DNA from: Epiperipatus broadwayi
Taxonomy: Eukaryota; Onychophora; Udeonychophora; Euonychophora; Peripatidae
NCBI GenBank assembly: GCA_028023455.1
Contig: JAQFVV010000012.1
Span: forward strand, 6,918,499 to 6,982,498
Direction of reading: 5' to 3'
Length of the DNA: 64,000 nucleotides
Under the pieces are notes generated by a model that searched no databases, was not told where the DNA came from, and worked only from the letters and a program-made list of their open reading frames with translations. The number at the start of each line of letters is the position of its first letter. The stretch's first letter is position 1. Positions 62,930 to 64,000 of the stretch are shown here, in pieces. The position numbers were made by a program, and so were the translations under genes.

Positions 62930-63030
62930 GTCAAGCATTGTTAGCTGAGAGGTCATCACACCTGCCTTGCAAGCAAGTAGTTTGTTGCAGACGGGTGTGG
63001 GTTCGCATCCAGCCGATGCTATGACATATG
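62930..63030 (+). mobile_element. tRNA-derived mini-SINE, plus-strand copy
   Basis: Reads GTCAAGCATTG, TGAGAGGTCATCAC, the anticodon-loop-like CTTGCAA, GGGTTCGCATCC (B box with one change) and the shared tail GATGCTATGACA, followed by an A-run. Same family as the copies near 29.4 and 30.0 kb. No clear duplication. Confidence 0.8.
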
Positions 63031-63454
63031 AAAAAAAAAAAATTATTAAATTTGGTTGAAACTAAACAAATTTTAAATGTGATAAAAAGTATTTTTATTT
63101 ATTATTGATTTAATAACAACTAATAGTAAAAATTTTAAAAAATATTAATATAACATTATGATCAGTAAAGGAAAAGAAGAATTAAATGAAAAATGATTTA
63201 ACATTTAGAATGTGACAATCATGTTAGTGAGAAAGTAAAATATCAAATATAATATACATTGGACAAGAAAAATTTAGCTTATATAATGGCATTCCTTGAA
63301 AATAATAAAAATATGTGAAAAAATATTGCAAACTCTTTAAATAAATCTAGTCAACCGATGAATAGACAAAACATTTATAATAAAAAACAATGTTTATTCT
63401 ATATTCATCAAATGTCACTAATTAAATTTATTCACAACACTTTTATTTGTCAAT
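63031..63454. other. A/T-rich sequence, nothing recognised
   Basis: Might be the continuation of the adjoining LINE relic, but no motif could be recognised. Confidence 0.4.
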
Positions 63455-63960
63455 CATTTCCCAATTCTAGCATTAAAGTCTATCATTAAGATGATATTTG
63501 ATTTAGTCAAAAACATTTGTACATCTGTATAAAAATCCTCTACTTCTACATCATAATGAGAGCATTTTCAGTACAGAACTAAATTATTTTCTTTTATTTC
63601 TTCTATTAAATTGAATAAATGATCTTGCTACTCTATCTGATATACCACAATTCTCCTCAATGTTGTTTTTCCACTTTCTTATTTATAATGAACCCCCTTC
63701 ATTTGTGTTTTCAATATTTGTACTTTTATAGTAAGACATCCACTTTTTGAATCATCTGCTTCTTCAACTTTTTATTTAACTTTACAAGATCCATTTCTTA
63801 TTAGGTAGAATCTTTCAATTCATCATCAATCTTTCTTCATTTCAAAATGGTCAGTAGTTGTAGTTGGTTAAATAAAAGACCATCTATTTGCCATGAAACA
63901 CTGCTTCTACAACCTTTTGGAAAAAAGAAACAATTTAATTTTGTTTGTCTGTCATGATTA
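63455..63960 (-). pseudogene. RTE-like LINE endonuclease fragment
   Basis: On the minus strand, GFIINKK (near 63690), then SSHYDVEVEDFYTDVQ (about 63510-63560) and IDFNARIG (near 63470) match the APE-like endonuclease of the LINE at 43093, which has GFIINKKWQ, VEDFYMDVQ and DFNA in the same order. Stops and frameshifts are frequent. Further N-terminal sequence appears to run towards the window edge. RT sequence was not recognised to the left, so the copy is broken or too decayed. Confidence 0.75.
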
Positions 63961-64000
63961 TCTAGAGAAAAAAAAACATTTCCGCACACATTCATCCTGC

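Overview
This is a very A/T-rich (roughly three quarters A+T by eye) non-coding stretch of an animal nuclear genome. There are no operons, no ribosome-binding sites, no long open frames and no intact protein-coding gene. What can be recognised is decayed transposable elements of animal type: Ty3/gypsy, RTE-like LINE, Tigger/pogo, hAT and piggyBac relics, very short tRNA-derived SINEs and many palindromic (foldback) elements. An invertebrate is likely, possibly an arthropod or chelicerate, but nothing here fixes the species.

Layout. 1-11 kb is mostly featureless A/T sequence with two palindromic elements (301-723 and 2394-2974), a promoter-like stretch near 5.2 kb and an exact 58-bp tandem duplication at 10.9 kb. 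12-17.7 kb is a nest of relics: a possible LTR plus gypsy gag/integrase remnant (11985-14776), a palindrome running into a Tigger transposase tail (14777-16075), and a minus-strand LINE 3' end (17276-17725). 19.4-30.5 kb holds palindromes and four tRNA-derived SINEs, two of them with recognisable target-site duplications (TSDs). 34-37.5 kb has a hAT deletion derivative with transposase remnant, then a Tigger deletion derivative with both ends. 37.8-39.4 kb has two more palindromes. 40.5-52.6 kb is bounded by two ~1-kb direct repeats. Between them lie the most complete LINE (43093-45809) and a coiled-coil gag-like relic; a piggyBac relic splits the right-hand repeat. 53-55.1 kb has a ~0.2-kb tandem repeat, a higher-complexity unique stretch, and a small GC-rich insert with a G-quadruplex motif. 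56-63 kb is A/T-rich sequence with a 580-bp palindrome, a duplicated palindromic-family element, a nearly perfect 83-bp-arm hairpin and a SINE. The window ends inside another minus-strand LINE endonuclease fragment.

The main observation is a class of palindromic elements flanked by 12-14 bp direct repeats (2394-2974, 39101-39359, 59607-60236). Each has a one-sided tail of about 30-38 nt between one arm and the duplication. Cut-and-paste transposons leave much shorter duplications, so this layout looks more like retrotransposition, perhaps Penelope-like. One member carries a hammerhead-like core motif. The elements do not form a pathway. They record repeated insertion, several of them nested.
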